From positions 248,001-312,000 of the forward strand of contig JAFDYV010000003.1 of the NCBI GenBank assembly GCA_018267275.1: a stretch of 64,000 nucleotides of DNA. The letters run 5' to 3'. Below the pieces are notes generated by a model. The model saw only the letters and a list, made by a program, of their open reading frames with translations, was not told the DNA's origin and made no database searches. Below are positions 34,358 to 43,310 of the stretch, one piece after another (position 1 is the first letter of the stretch; every line of letters begins with the position of its first letter). This DNA is from Bacteroidota bacterium. GTDB taxonomy: Bacteria; Bacteroidota; Bacteroidia; Cytophagales; Cyclobacteriaceae. The translations under genes and the position numbers were made by a program.

Positions 34358-34924
34358 TTAAGATAAAAATTCGGGTGGTTGCTGAGGCGAGTTGAGGGTT
34401 ACCGACAAATAAGAATCGCCTTGTGAAATATGCTTTACTAAGTCAACTTCAAAGCCACGATTTAGTCCGGTAAGTTCAATACTTGTAGAAAAAAAATCTT
34501 TGCTCACCAGTTGTATTGTCTTAGTTCCCTGCTTTTGGCTAACTGGTTTATCCGTAAACGACTTTACATAATCTGCCAATGCCTGATTGATTTTCTTTGA
34601 CTCGCGATCCTTTACACATACTATAAATAAAGTGTCACGCAAGTGCTTTTGCTTTACCAATTGGTAAACTTCGCCTTGATATTCAAATTCGCCTTCTACC
34701 GGTGAATACTCATTTGCATCTACGGCATACGGAATAGCCAGCGGGATTTTAAAGGTGAGTTCAGTTCCAATCGATTCACGATCGATCGAGTTGCGGAAAC
34801 GCTCTGACGTTTGCACACGAAGGCCAAGCAAAACGCCATAGTATCCTACCACGTTCAATAGGAAGAGAATTAATAAAAATAAGGTTAGCCTTCTTTTCAC
34901 GTTGGTCAAATGTAATGCTTGCAA
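34358..34924 (-). CDS. Single-pass membrane protein of unknown function
   Basis: A 188-residue protein with a basic start (MQALHLTNVKRR), one transmembrane helix (LTLFLLILFLLNVVGYYGVLLGL) and a roughly 150-residue exported domain with ELTFKIPLAIPYA, EFEYQGEVYQLVKQKHLRDTLFIVCVKD and a C-terminal region ending QQPPEFLS. No family is recognised; similar architecture occurs in Bacteroidota proteins near copper or outer-membrane genes. It is divergent from pruA with a 116-bp gap. Confidence 0.65.
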   Translation of the reverse strand: MQALHLTNVKRRLTLFLLILFLLNVVGYYGVLLGLRVQTSERFRNSIDRESIGTELTFKIPLAIPYAVDANEYSPVEGEFEYQGEVYQLVKQKHLRDTLFIVCVKDRESKKINQALADYVKSFTDKPVSQKQGTKTIQLVSKDFFSTSIELTGLNRGFEVDLVKHISQGDSYLSVTLNSPQQPPEFLS

Positions 34925-35040
34925 TTACAAATTCAAAACGATTACCTGACTACAATCGCTTTTTTCTATAACGTGCCCATTTTGATAACTTCGCAGCTCA
35001 ATCGCATCAAATCAATTAAAGTCGAACTAAATAACGCATT

Positions 35041-36672
35041 ATGTCAACCGGATTCTTCCATTTGCCTATTCCTAAAAATGAGCCCGTATTGTCTTACGCC
35101 CCCGGCACAAAAGAGCGTGCAGCCTTAAAGAAAGCGTTAGCAGAAGCCCGAGGCCAAGTGCTTGACATACCGATGTACATTGGTGCGAGTGAAGTGCGAA
35201 CCGGCAACAAAAAGAAGTTAAGCCCGCCACATGACCACCAGCACGTGCTGGCATACTTTCATGAAGGCGACAAGCAACATGTGGCCCAGGCCATTGACGC
35301 TGCCATGGCAGCAAAAGAGTTGTGGGCCAACCTATCGTGGGAGAATCGCGCCAGCATATTTTTGAAAGCCGCAGACTTACTGGCAGGCCCTTATCGTTAC
35401 AAAATCAATGCAGCCACTATGTTGGGCCAATCTAAAAATGCGTTTCAAGCAGAGATTGATTCAGCTTGCGAACTGATTGACTTTTTGCGCTTCAACGTGC
35501 ACTTCATGGGCGAAATTTATCGCGACCAACCAGAATCGTCAGCTGGCGTTTGGAACCGTTTAGAATATCGACCGCTCGAAGGATTCGTGTTCGCGCTTAC
35601 ACCTTTCAACTTTACGGCAATTGCCGGCAACTTGCCCTCGAGTGCGGCATTGATGGGTAACACTGTGGTGTGGAAACCAGCGAATACGCAGATTTATGCG
35701 GCTAACGTTATCATGCAGGTTTTTAAAGAAGCGGGGTTGCCGGATGGCGTGATCAACTTAATCTATGCCAGTGGACCGGATGCAGGTGATGTGATTTTTG
35801 CGCACAAAGATTTCGGAGGAATTCATTTCACCGGAAGTACCGGTGTGTTCCAGAACATCTGGAAAACAATTGGGCAAAATATTCATCAATACAAATCGTA
35901 TCCACGCATTGTAGGAGAAACCGGTGGCAAAGATTTTATAGTAGTGCACAAGAGTGCAGACGCAAAGCAAGTATCTACCGCTATTTCAAGGGGCGCTTTT
36001 GAGTATCAAGGTCAAAAATGTTCGGCTGCCTCACGCTGCTATATCCCGTCTAACTTGTGGGGCGATGTAAAGAAGTACTTATTAGAAGACTTAGCATCAA
36101 TGAAAATGGGTGGTACCGAAGATTTTGGCAATTTCATTAACGCGGTGATTGATGAGCGGGCATTCAACTCCATTACCGGCTACATTGAAAAAGCAAGACA
36201 AAACCCAATGAACGAAATTATTGCTGGTGGAAAGTATGACAAGTCAAAAGGATATTTTATCGAACCGACAGTAGTTGTGACAAAAGACGCATCATCGATT
36301 ACGATGTGCGAAGAGATCTTTGGCCCGGTGGTAACGATTTATGTTTACCACGAAGAGAATTTCGAGCAGACCCTTGAACTGGTGGATCAAACCTCGCCTT
36401 ATGCATTGACTGGCTCCATCATTTCGCGCGATCGATACGCCATTGAAATGGCGACCAAAAAACTCGTCAATTCTGCAGGGAATTTCTATATCAACGACAA
36501 ACCAACAGGAGCAGTGGTGGGTCAGCAACCTTTTGGTGGCGCAAGAGGATCAGGCACCAACGACAAAGCCGGAGCAAAAGTGAATTTGCTGCGTTGGGTA
36601 TCCATGCGCACCATCAAAGAAACGTTTGTGACGCCAACTGATTATCGCTATCCATTTCTAGAGAAGGAGTAA
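35041..36672 (+). CDS. pruA: L-glutamate gamma-semialdehyde dehydrogenase
   Basis: Also called 1-pyrroline-5-carboxylate dehydrogenase; NAD-dependent oxidation of glutamate semialdehyde to glutamate in proline and arginine breakdown. It has 543 residues. The N-terminal NEPVLSYAPGTKERAALKKAL is typical of the eukaryote-like type found in Bacteroidota. The aldehyde-dehydrogenase glutamate motif VGETGGKDFI and the catalytic cysteine motif GQKCSAASRCYI (near residue 325) are intact. It is the separate dehydrogenase, not the PutA fusion. A candidate -7 box (TAACTTCG) lies about 50 bp upstream. Confidence 0.95.
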   Translation: MSTGFFHLPIPKNEPVLSYAPGTKERAALKKALAEARGQVLDIPMYIGASEVRTGNKKKLSPPHDHQHVLAYFHEGDKQHVAQAIDAAMAAKELWANLSWENRASIFLKAADLLAGPYRYKINAATMLGQSKNAFQAEIDSACELIDFLRFNVHFMGEIYRDQPESSAGVWNRLEYRPLEGFVFALTPFNFTAIAGNLPSSAALMGNTVVWKPANTQIYAANVIMQVFKEAGLPDGVINLIYASGPDAGDVIFAHKDFGGIHFTGSTGVFQNIWKTIGQNIHQYKSYPRIVGETGGKDFIVVHKSADAKQVSTAISRGAFEYQGQKCSAASRCYIPSNLWGDVKKYLLEDLASMKMGGTEDFGNFINAVIDERAFNSITGYIEKARQNPMNEIIAGGKYDKSKGYFIEPTVVVTKDASSITMCEEIFGPVVTIYVYHEENFEQTLELVDQTSPYALTGSIISRDRYAIEMATKKLVNSAGNFYINDKPTGAVVGQQPFGGARGSGTNDKAGAKVNLLRWVSMRTIKETFVTPTDYRYPFLEKE

Positions 36673-36681
36673 CCGAACTGC

Positions 36682-36689
36682 TACATTTG
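36682..36689 (+). promoter_or_regulatory. Candidate -7 promoter box
   Basis: TACATTTG matches TAnnTTTG exactly, 23 bp upstream of the start at 36713. No good -33 TTG is seen at the right distance because that region is the 3' end of pruA. Confidence 0.45.
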
Positions 36690-36712
36690 CGTATAACAGC
36701 AAAAACCAAAAA

Positions 36713-37246
36713 ATGATGAAAAAACTAATTACAGTACTTTTAACAATGGTAGTAGGCGCGTCAGCGTTCGCACAAAAAGAAAATGTTGTGAAGATCAATA
36801 TTTTCAGCCCTATCGTAAAGACGTTCAATATTCAGTATGAGAGGAAGGTGAAAGAAGATGCAAGTTTTCAGCTTGGGTTTTTCTATACAGGCTATTCAGC
36901 AAGCGAAACTTCATTTAGCGGATTTGGAGTTACTCCCGAATATCGTTTCTACTTATCTGATACCCCTGCCCCTGCTGGGGTTTACATCGCTCCGTTTGTT
37001 CGTTACCAGAATTTCTCATTGACTGAATCGACCACAAGCAGTAAGGGTACTCTATCAACATTTGGTGGAGGCGTTATTCTCGGCAAGCAATGGCTCTTTA
37101 AAGAGAAGATTGCGCTTGACATCTTCATCGGCCCAAGCTATTCAAGTGGAACCGTGAAAGTGACTTCTGGCAGCAGCACGTTTGATACTGGCGCATTTGA
37201 CGGATTTGGAATCAGAACAGGAGTTTGCTTCGGATACGCATTCTAA
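36713..37246 (+). CDS. Small outer-membrane beta-barrel, DUF3575-like
   Basis: A 177-residue protein with signal peptide MMKKLITVLLTMVVGASAFAQ and an eight-strand barrel-like pattern. VVKINIFSPIVKTFNIQYERKV, GVTPEYRFYLSD, GVYIAPFVRYQNFS and the terminal FDGFGIRTGVCFGYAF are typical of small Bacteroidota barrels annotated DUF3575. A terminal Phe fits outer-membrane insertion. It is followed by a strong terminator. Confidence 0.8.
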   Translation: MMKKLITVLLTMVVGASAFAQKENVVKINIFSPIVKTFNIQYERKVKEDASFQLGFFYTGYSASETSFSGFGVTPEYRFYLSDTPAPAGVYIAPFVRYQNFSLTESTTSSKGTLSTFGGGVILGKQWLFKEKIALDIFIGPSYSSGTVKVTSGSSTFDTGAFDGFGIRTGVCFGYAF

Positions 37247-37278
37247 TTTCGGAGCAGCCTTAAGAGAATTAAAAAGCA

Positions 37279-37308
37279 AAACAGGCCACGCAAATGCGTG
37301 GCCTGTTT
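37279..37308. terminator. Strong intrinsic terminator between convergent genes
   Basis: A perfect 13-bp stem (AAACAGGCCACGC at 37279-37291, complement at 37296-37308) with a 4-bp loop, followed by a T-rich run on the plus strand and an A-rich run before it, so usable in both directions. Confidence 0.88.
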
Positions 37309-37333
37309 CTTTTTCTTTTGAACGTTGGGAGAA

Positions 37334-38149
37334 TCAATACAAATAGTTCAAGGCAACTTTGTCATCAGCATTGAAATTACGGTTGCTGCCATCGGTACAG
37401 GCCAACATCCAAGACTGTGCAGCCAATGTGGCAGTAGATGGAGTTCCTGGAATCAGATTCGCACCTACCGTGCTCGCCCCTTCATTTGAAACCGCACCGC
37501 CACAACTGATAGCCCTGTTGTAGTAGTCAGTATGGCGGAACCCTATGCAGTGGCCCATTTCGTGTGCCATGATGGTTGCAATACCATTGACAGTCAATCC
37601 GTAGGTTGATTCAAGTATACCGCTCATCTTGATAATTCCATAAGGGTCACCAGTGCTTGTGGGGAAGCCAGAAGAACCCAAAACACCTTGGCGTTCTTGC
37701 GATTTACTCAAGCGCGAAAACACAATGTTGGCTGAACTGGTGGTGACACGTTGAAATATTAGCTGTAGGTTTTCTGCATTGTACCTGCGGATGGCCTCAT
37801 CCAACGCTTGAAAATTCGCTGCGCTAAAGGTGGTAGGCATGTAAACGGTAATTGTTCTAGGCAATCTTGTTACCAATTGATTAGTAGAGTACTGCTCGGC
37901 AACAGGCAAGCGGTCACCTTTCTTCATCGTGGCCAAATCAGCTGGCGTTAAGTAAATGTCTCCTTCTACCAAGTAGCCTTCATCAAAAGCAATGGGCGGA
38001 TGCTTGATCACATCGAAACCGAGGTTGGTGAGTTGACTGCGCACGGCCTCAGAGACCGAAGGCGTAGTGGTTTCGTCATTGTTTTGGCAAGAGTAGAAAC
38101 TGCCCGAAGCCAAGATGAAAAGACAGAAAACTGCAAGAGATTTTCTCAT
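37334..38149 (-). CDS. M57-like zinc metalloprotease lipoprotein
   Basis: A 271-residue exported protein with lipoprotein signal MRKSLAVFCLFILASGSFYSC. The zinc site is HEMGHCIGFRHTDY near residue 193, the metzincin-type HExxHxxGxxH pattern, and the flanking phrases (GDIYLTPADL, GIIKMSGILESTYG, TVNGIATIMAHEMGH) match the Bacteroidota M57/DIP-protease group. Likely a surface or periplasmic protease. The C-terminal NFNADDKVALNYLY is typical. A single gene, divergent from the subtilase at 38273. Confidence 0.88.
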   Translation of the reverse strand: MRKSLAVFCLFILASGSFYSCQNNDETTTPSVSEAVRSQLTNLGFDVIKHPPIAFDEGYLVEGDIYLTPADLATMKKGDRLPVAEQYSTNQLVTRLPRTITVYMPTTFSAANFQALDEAIRRYNAENLQLIFQRVTTSSANIVFSRLSKSQERQGVLGSSGFPTSTGDPYGIIKMSGILESTYGLTVNGIATIMAHEMGHCIGFRHTDYYNRAISCGGAVSNEGASTVGANLIPGTPSTATLAAQSWMLACTDGSNRNFNADDKVALNYLY

Positions 38150-38272
38150 AGGTTTTTGTTTAGGTAAATAGTTTATTTAGGTTAGGTGATGTGAAAATAA
38201 GGAATCTAAAACAATTTGATGAGATGAACGGCCAATTTTTTGTTTCGAATTTACTCCCTATTTTGAGTCACG

Positions 38273-40801
38273 ATGTGTAGAGTATTAATTTCAACGATAA
38301 CAATTTTACTTCTAATAAGTCAATCCAGTTGGGCGCAACAACAAAATGTGAGGCTACACACTATTGATGTTCACGTAAACGACACACTGGCTTTCAAAAA
38401 AAGATATCCGTTTAAATATCAATACCAACCTGATTGTAAGTGCTTGGTCCTTGATGCCAGCAACATCTCACAAACGCAAATTGAACAACTGAAATTAGAC
38501 AAAAATGTGAAGTTGGCGCGCGTACATGAAAAGCCTCACGTAGAAGCCGCCATTGATTTCAGTAACCTGACCTTTAATAGAATCAGCACCGCTCAACAAA
38601 TCTTTAACACGATAAAAGGCACCGGCATTAACCTCTCCGTAAAAGAAGAGAGCATTGACCCTGCAGACGTAGATTTGATCGCCCGAACATTCAGCCTACC
38701 ATCGAGCCCAAAAACAATTTCGCAGCACGCCACCACCATGGCAAAGTTAATCGGTGGAGCGGGCAACTCGTTTTACCGAGCAAAAGGCACTGCACCTGAC
38801 ATACGGTTCACTTCTAGCGATTTCACCAATCTCTTCCCGGATGCCATCGCCACGTTGCAAGCGAATGATATTTTTATTCAAAACCACAGTTATGGTGTAG
38901 GTGTAGAAACTTATTATGGTGACGAGGCGACCGCTTACGACTTGCAAGTATTCAATAACCCTACCATGGTACACGTCTTTTCATCGGGTAACGCAGGGAA
39001 ATCAACGCCAACCGAAAGTCGTTATAAGGGGTTAACCTTTGCCAACCTCACCGGCAATTTCAAGCAAGCAAAAAATGTATTGGTCGTTACGGCAGTAGAT
39101 TCTACCTTAACTCGAAATGAACTTAACTCTCGCGGTCCCGCATTTGATGGCAGGCTAAAACCAGAGCTAACAGCATACGGCCAAGGTGGTACCTCTGAAG
39201 CGGCCGCACTTACTTCCGGAACGGTGGCATTGATTCAACAACTTTATAAGCAAAAATTCGGCACCCTGCCCGATGCCGCTTTGGTGAAAGCAATTTTAAT
39301 TGCTTCTGCGGATGATCTTGGGCCATCGGGTATTGACTTTTCTTACGGCTATGGAAGCGTTAATGCGGCCAATGCACTTCGCTTGGTGGAACTAAACCAA
39401 TTGAATTCGTTCAACATTACGAGCAACAGTGAAAAAATCATATCGATTACTATTCCCGCAAATACAACACTGATCAAAATTGCAGTTTCGTGGATCGACC
39501 CTGCCATTGCACCGAATCAAACCGCTGCCTTAGTTAATGATATTGACAGTTGGTTAGAAGTAGGCGCTCGGCAAATACGCCCGTGGGTGTTAAGCAGCTA
39601 CCCACGGCCCGATTCACTACTGGCATTGCCTGTTAGAAAAATCGATCGGCTTAACAACACCGAGTACATCACCTTAGAAAATCCTGCTGCTGGCACGTAC
39701 AACCTTCACATTGCCGCACCAACACTGGTTACAGGCTCGCAAAATGTGTCGGTGGCCTATGCCTTGAATAGTACAACGCTGTTTGAATGGGATTTTCCGT
39801 TGGCTGGTGATAAGTTAGAGGCAGGTAAAAACAATCTGATAACATGGCAAGCACAACCCAACCAGATAGGCGATCTATACCAACAAGTGGGCAATGGATT
39901 GTGGCAACTCATAAAAACAAATATCAACCTCAACACACCTACCTACTACAAAACGCCTCATGCATTTTCAACAGCCAAACTCAAAATGGTGATTGGAGGC
40001 ATAGAGTATTTATCACCAGAAGTTGTGATTTCACCGGTGATGTTACCGCAGGTTGCTTTTGCTTGTGCCGACAGCCTGGGGCTAACGTGGACCAATCTAC
40101 CCGGGGCGAGCGAATATCGGATATATACCCTCGGTCCTTCTCAGCTTTCATCCATTAGGGCGACCGACAAAAACACGCTTGTACTTCCAACTACATTGCC
40201 CAAATATTTTTCGGTCGCCCCCGTTGGCAATGGAACGGAGGGTTTGCGAAGCCAACTGATCGATTACACACAACAAGGCTCTTCGTGTTTTCTAAATTCG
40301 TTTTCAGTACAGCGTGCCAGCGATGGACAAATTTCGGTTTCGTTCGGTTTGTCATCTTGGTTTGGAATAAAGCAACTGGAGTTATCTAAATGGAATTCAC
40401 AACAATCAAATCCGACTTGGCAAATCATTCAACCCAGTGGGTTACTTAGCCAAACAATCAGCGATGATCAACTCACACCAGGAAAGATCACCTACCAACT
40501 CAAAATCGTTTTCACCAATGGAAACTCATTGCTTTCCCCCGAAGCCAGTATCTTCATTGAAGAAAAGGGGAAAGTCGTTTTATTTCCAAATCCTGTTAAC
40601 GCCAACACCGACTTAAGTATACTTTCAGAAGGAACCGGTACTTTTAAACTCTACGATTTGTTGGGCAGAAATGTGCTTTCGCTCGACTTGGATGAGCGCG
40701 TGAAATACATCGATGTACTCAACTTGCCCAACGGCTTGTATACCTATCAATTGGTTGAGCAAACCAAAGTGAAGGATTCCGGGCGGCTGATCAAATTGTG
40801 A
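38273..40801 (+). CDS. S8 family serine peptidase with type IX secretion C-terminal domain
   Basis: An 842-residue secreted subtilase with signal peptide MCRVLISTITILLLISQSSWAQ. Catalytic His is in SQHATTMAKLIGG (near 150), the oxyanion Asn in IQNHSYGVG (near 205) and Ser in GGTSEAAALTSG (near 308). The usual Asp motif is replaced by LSVKEESIDPADVDLIAR, a variant seen in some Bacteroidota members, where the acid must be one of the Asp residues there. A P-domain-like and beta-sandwich part follows, and the last 75 residues (VVLFPNPVNANTDLSIL to KDSGRLIKL) form a type A sorting domain for export and surface attachment by T9SS. Confidence 0.9.
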   Translation: MCRVLISTITILLLISQSSWAQQQNVRLHTIDVHVNDTLAFKKRYPFKYQYQPDCKCLVLDASNISQTQIEQLKLDKNVKLARVHEKPHVEAAIDFSNLTFNRISTAQQIFNTIKGTGINLSVKEESIDPADVDLIARTFSLPSSPKTISQHATTMAKLIGGAGNSFYRAKGTAPDIRFTSSDFTNLFPDAIATLQANDIFIQNHSYGVGVETYYGDEATAYDLQVFNNPTMVHVFSSGNAGKSTPTESRYKGLTFANLTGNFKQAKNVLVVTAVDSTLTRNELNSRGPAFDGRLKPELTAYGQGGTSEAAALTSGTVALIQQLYKQKFGTLPDAALVKAILIASADDLGPSGIDFSYGYGSVNAANALRLVELNQLNSFNITSNSEKIISITIPANTTLIKIAVSWIDPAIAPNQTAALVNDIDSWLEVGARQIRPWVLSSYPRPDSLLALPVRKIDRLNNTEYITLENPAAGTYNLHIAAPTLVTGSQNVSVAYALNSTTLFEWDFPLAGDKLEAGKNNLITWQAQPNQIGDLYQQVGNGLWQLIKTNINLNTPTYYKTPHAFSTAKLKMVIGGIEYLSPEVVISPVMLPQVAFACADSLGLTWTNLPGASEYRIYTLGPSQLSSIRATDKNTLVLPTTLPKYFSVAPVGNGTEGLRSQLIDYTQQGSSCFLNSFSVQRASDGQISVSFGLSSWFGIKQLELSKWNSQQSNPTWQIIQPSGLLSQTISDDQLTPGKITYQLKIVFTNGNSLLSPEASIFIEEKGKVVLFPNPVNANTDLSILSEGTGTFKLYDLLGRNVLSLDLDERVKYIDVLNLPNGLYTYQLVEQTKVKDSGRLIKL

Positions 40802-40822
40802 TGCACCTCACCCACTAAATCG

Positions 40823-40853
40823 TTTGCAACGCGTATTTTCTTCTATATCTTCA
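40823..40853 (+). promoter_or_regulatory. Promoter of the NSS transporter gene
   Basis: TTTG at 40823-40826 and TATCTTCA at 40846-40853, spaced by 19 bp, approximate the Bacteroidota TTTG / TAnnTTTG consensus, 20 bp upstream of the start at 40874. Confidence 0.5.
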
Positions 40854-40873
40854 CGCCACAAATTTTTTTTGCT

Positions 40874-42256
40874 ATGGCGAAACGCGAACAATGGGCTTCT
40901 AAGTTTGGATTTGTAATGGCCGCTGCCGGCTCAGCTGTGGGGCTCGGCAACATTTGGCGGTTCCCCTACCTTACCGGAGAGAATGGTGGAGCTGCTTTTG
41001 TGTTGGTGTATGTTTTTTGCGTGGTGCTAGTGGCCGCGCCAATGTTGATCAACGAGATTGCCCTTGGCAGGTTGACAGGCAAAAACCCGGTGGGAGCTAT
41101 GCAGAAATTAGCCGGCACCGGTGGACTCAGCAAAATGTGGATTGGGCTGGTGGGGATACTTCCATTGATTGTCACTTTTGTGGTACTGAGTTATTACAGC
41201 ACCATTGCGGGCTGGACGGTAGGCTACATTTTCACTTCTTTGTTTTCCATTAGCATACCTTTTTTAGAATTTATTGCCACGCCCGAGTACGTAATTCCGC
41301 TCGGAGCATTTGTGATTTTGGCGACCGCCTTTATTGTTCTAGGCGGTGTGGCGGGCGGCATCGAAAAGGCAACCAAAATTTTGATGCCCATGCTTTTTGT
41401 CTTGTTGATTATTGTGATTTTTAGAAGCGTAACGTTACCAGGTGCGGGCAAAGGTGTTGACTATTATTTAGTCCCCGATTTCTCCAAGATTAACGGGCGT
41501 GTGGTGCTGGCCGCATTAACGCAAGCATTCTTTTCATTGGGTGTGGGTTGGGGCATGATGATCACTTACGGCTCTTATTTGCCGAAAGACCAGAACATTG
41601 TTTCATCTAGTTTGTGGGTAGGCGCTATGGACACCTCGGTGGCATTGCTGGCAGGGTTCATGGTTTTTCCTGCGGTGTTTGCTTTCAATCAATCACCTGC
41701 TGAAGGGCCTACACTCGTGTTTAATGTGCTCGCCAATATTTTTCAGCAGATGCCGCTGGGCAATATTGCCGGTGCATTGTTTTTCTTGTTGTTGTTTTTT
41801 GCTGCTATCACCTCTACCATTTCGATGCTGGAAGCACCTTCTGCCTACTACATGGACCAAAAAAAATGGAGCCGTAAAAAAGCAGCATGGACAGTGGCAA
41901 TCGCAGCGTTTTTGTTGGGGATTCCATCTGCGCTGTCAACGGGTGCAGTAGAAGGTTTGACGGTGGTACAAGTGAACTTTTTAGGTGTGATCAAAACGGG
42001 TGTGATGGATATTTTTGATTACGGCTTTGGTAGTTTGATGATGATGTTGGTGGTACTATCGACTTGTATTTTTACAGGCTGGTTTATGAAAACCGATGAC
42101 TCAGTGAATGAAATTGAACATGGCTTTCCATTTTTTAAAACCGGCAACATTGTAGGCATTCCTCCCTACAAGATCTGGTTGTTTATGATCCGATTTGTTT
42201 GCCCGGTAATCATTGGGCTGGTGATCTTGAATATGTTTGGGGTGTTTGGGGGTTGA
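40874..42256 (+). CDS. Sodium-dependent transporter of the NSS (SNF) family
   Basis: A 460-residue LeuT-fold symporter with about 11-12 transmembrane helices. The start MAKREQWASKFGFVMAAAGSAVGLGNIWRFPYLTGENGGAAF carries the unwound TM1 region (AVGLGNIWRFPY) that binds Na+ and substrate. TITSTISMLE-like TM8 (FFAAITSTISMLEAPSAYYMDQ) contributes the second Na+ site. Substrates in this family are amino acids or amines; none can be assigned. A single gene. Confidence 0.93.
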   Translation: MAKREQWASKFGFVMAAAGSAVGLGNIWRFPYLTGENGGAAFVLVYVFCVVLVAAPMLINEIALGRLTGKNPVGAMQKLAGTGGLSKMWIGLVGILPLIVTFVVLSYYSTIAGWTVGYIFTSLFSISIPFLEFIATPEYVIPLGAFVILATAFIVLGGVAGGIEKATKILMPMLFVLLIIVIFRSVTLPGAGKGVDYYLVPDFSKINGRVVLAALTQAFFSLGVGWGMMITYGSYLPKDQNIVSSSLWVGAMDTSVALLAGFMVFPAVFAFNQSPAEGPTLVFNVLANIFQQMPLGNIAGALFFLLLFFAAITSTISMLEAPSAYYMDQKKWSRKKAAWTVAIAAFLLGIPSALSTGAVEGLTVVQVNFLGVIKTGVMDIFDYGFGSLMMMLVVLSTCIFTGWFMKTDDSVNEIEHGFPFFKTGNIVGIPPYKIWLFMIRFVCPVIIGLVILNMFGVFGG

Positions 42257-42493
42257 TGGAGCGACATTAACTTTTTGTTGAGGTGAAAAAATGATGTAAG
42301 GTTTTGTTCAATTTATTCACTTTTTTGACCTAACAATCGATAGGATTTTTTTTGAAAAGCTCAAATGCACTTTAAAACCAAAGAAAGTGAACTCACCCTA
42401 CGGGTATTTTCCACCGTTGTAGGGTTTAACTTCACATTGCACTAGATTTCTGTTTAACCGCACCGACATTCGTAGTGTCAAAACCCAAACACT
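42257..42493. other. Intergenic leader of the secreted-protein cluster
   Basis: A 237-bp AT-rich gap with no gene. It contains an inverted repeat ACCCTAC / GTAGGGT (42395-42401, 42419-42425) with a 17-bp loop, and the promoter of the following cluster must lie here, but I cannot place a consensus -7 box with confidence. Confidence 0.4.
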
Positions 42494-43285
42494 ATGAAAA
42501 ACCTCTCCACACATCTATTCAGCTTGTTTCTTTCTGTTTCAATCTGCTTTTCACAAAACGTATTTCCAACTCCATCTGGCACAGTTCAAATCAATAATGT
42601 TTCCGCTCTCAATCGTTTATTAATTAGGCCATTTTTAGAGCCGACCAACGAGAATTTAGTTTCGCTGGTTACAGGCCAACAAAGAGGTTTGTTGGTGAAG
42701 GACCGTGAAAACATAGTTGGCGGTCTATGGCTTATTGGAGGTGGGTCTACCACAACCTTGACAAATAGCGGAGCGGTTGGCGCAGGCATGGTAGGCGACA
42801 TGGCTACTTATCTTGCGCTCGCCAATGCTGCTTCGGCAGTAACCTTTACCAACGGCAATATTAGCTTTTTTGCCAATAGCGGACTGACCAGCGGGCAACC
42901 TTATTGGCCCTCTCCTAAGATGTTTTTGAGTACGACCGGAAGTTTTGGAATCAATACTCAATCACCCGGAAGTGTATATAAACTGGCCGTGGCTGGCAAA
43001 ATTGCCGCGTGGGACGAAATCAAAGTGTTCACCAACGGCACGTCTTTCCCAGATTATGTTTTTGCTCCCAACTACAAACTGCGCAGCTTGGAAGAGACAG
43101 AAACATACATCAAAGAAAACCACCATCTGCCCGAAGTGCCTAGCGCTGCTGACATTGCCAAAGAGGGCATGAGCTTGAATGGTATGAATGAGATATTGTT
43201 GAAGAAAATAGAGGAGCTTACGCTTTACATCATTGAGCAAAACAAACGGATTGACGCACTCGAAAATAAATTGGCGGAAAAATAA
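42494..43285 (+). CDS. Secreted protein with Bacteroidota tail-fibre-like C-terminal domain, paralogue 1
   Basis: A 263-residue exported protein (signal peptide MKNLSTHLFSLFLSVSICFSQ). The N-terminal half is Gly/Ser/Asn-rich. The last 105 residues form a domain that is very common at the C-terminus of Bacteroidota secreted proteins: KLAVAGKIAAWDEIKVF, YKLRSLEETETYIKENHHLPEVPSA, then a coiled coil (MNEILLKKIEELTLYIIEQ). It resembles the intramolecular-chaperone ends of fibre proteins, but that role is inferred. The next gene repeats the same domain almost exactly. Confidence 0.75.
   Translation: MKNLSTHLFSLFLSVSICFSQNVFPTPSGTVQINNVSALNRLLIRPFLEPTNENLVSLVTGQQRGLLVKDRENIVGGLWLIGGGSTTTLTNSGAVGAGMVGDMATYLALANAASAVTFTNGNISFFANSGLTSGQPYWPSPKMFLSTTGSFGINTQSPGSVYKLAVAGKIAAWDEIKVFTNGTSFPDYVFAPNYKLRSLEETETYIKENHHLPEVPSAADIAKEGMSLNGMNEILLKKIEELTLYIIEQNKRIDALENKLAEK
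42979..43204 (+). repeat. Near-identical coding repeat shared with 43920-44145
   Basis: The DNA encoding KLAVAGKIAAWDEIKVF and the following 60 residues is almost the same in the two neighbouring genes, with mostly silent differences. This points to a recent duplication or gene conversion of the C-terminal module. Confidence 0.8.
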
Positions 43286-43310
43286 GACGGCTAGCTAAAG
43301 TTCAATCGGA

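Noticed and set aside
42395..42425. Hairpin ACCCTAC/GTAGGGT considered as a riboswitch or attenuator
   Set aside because: No recognisable aptamer core, leader peptide or T-run, so only noted as an inverted repeat.
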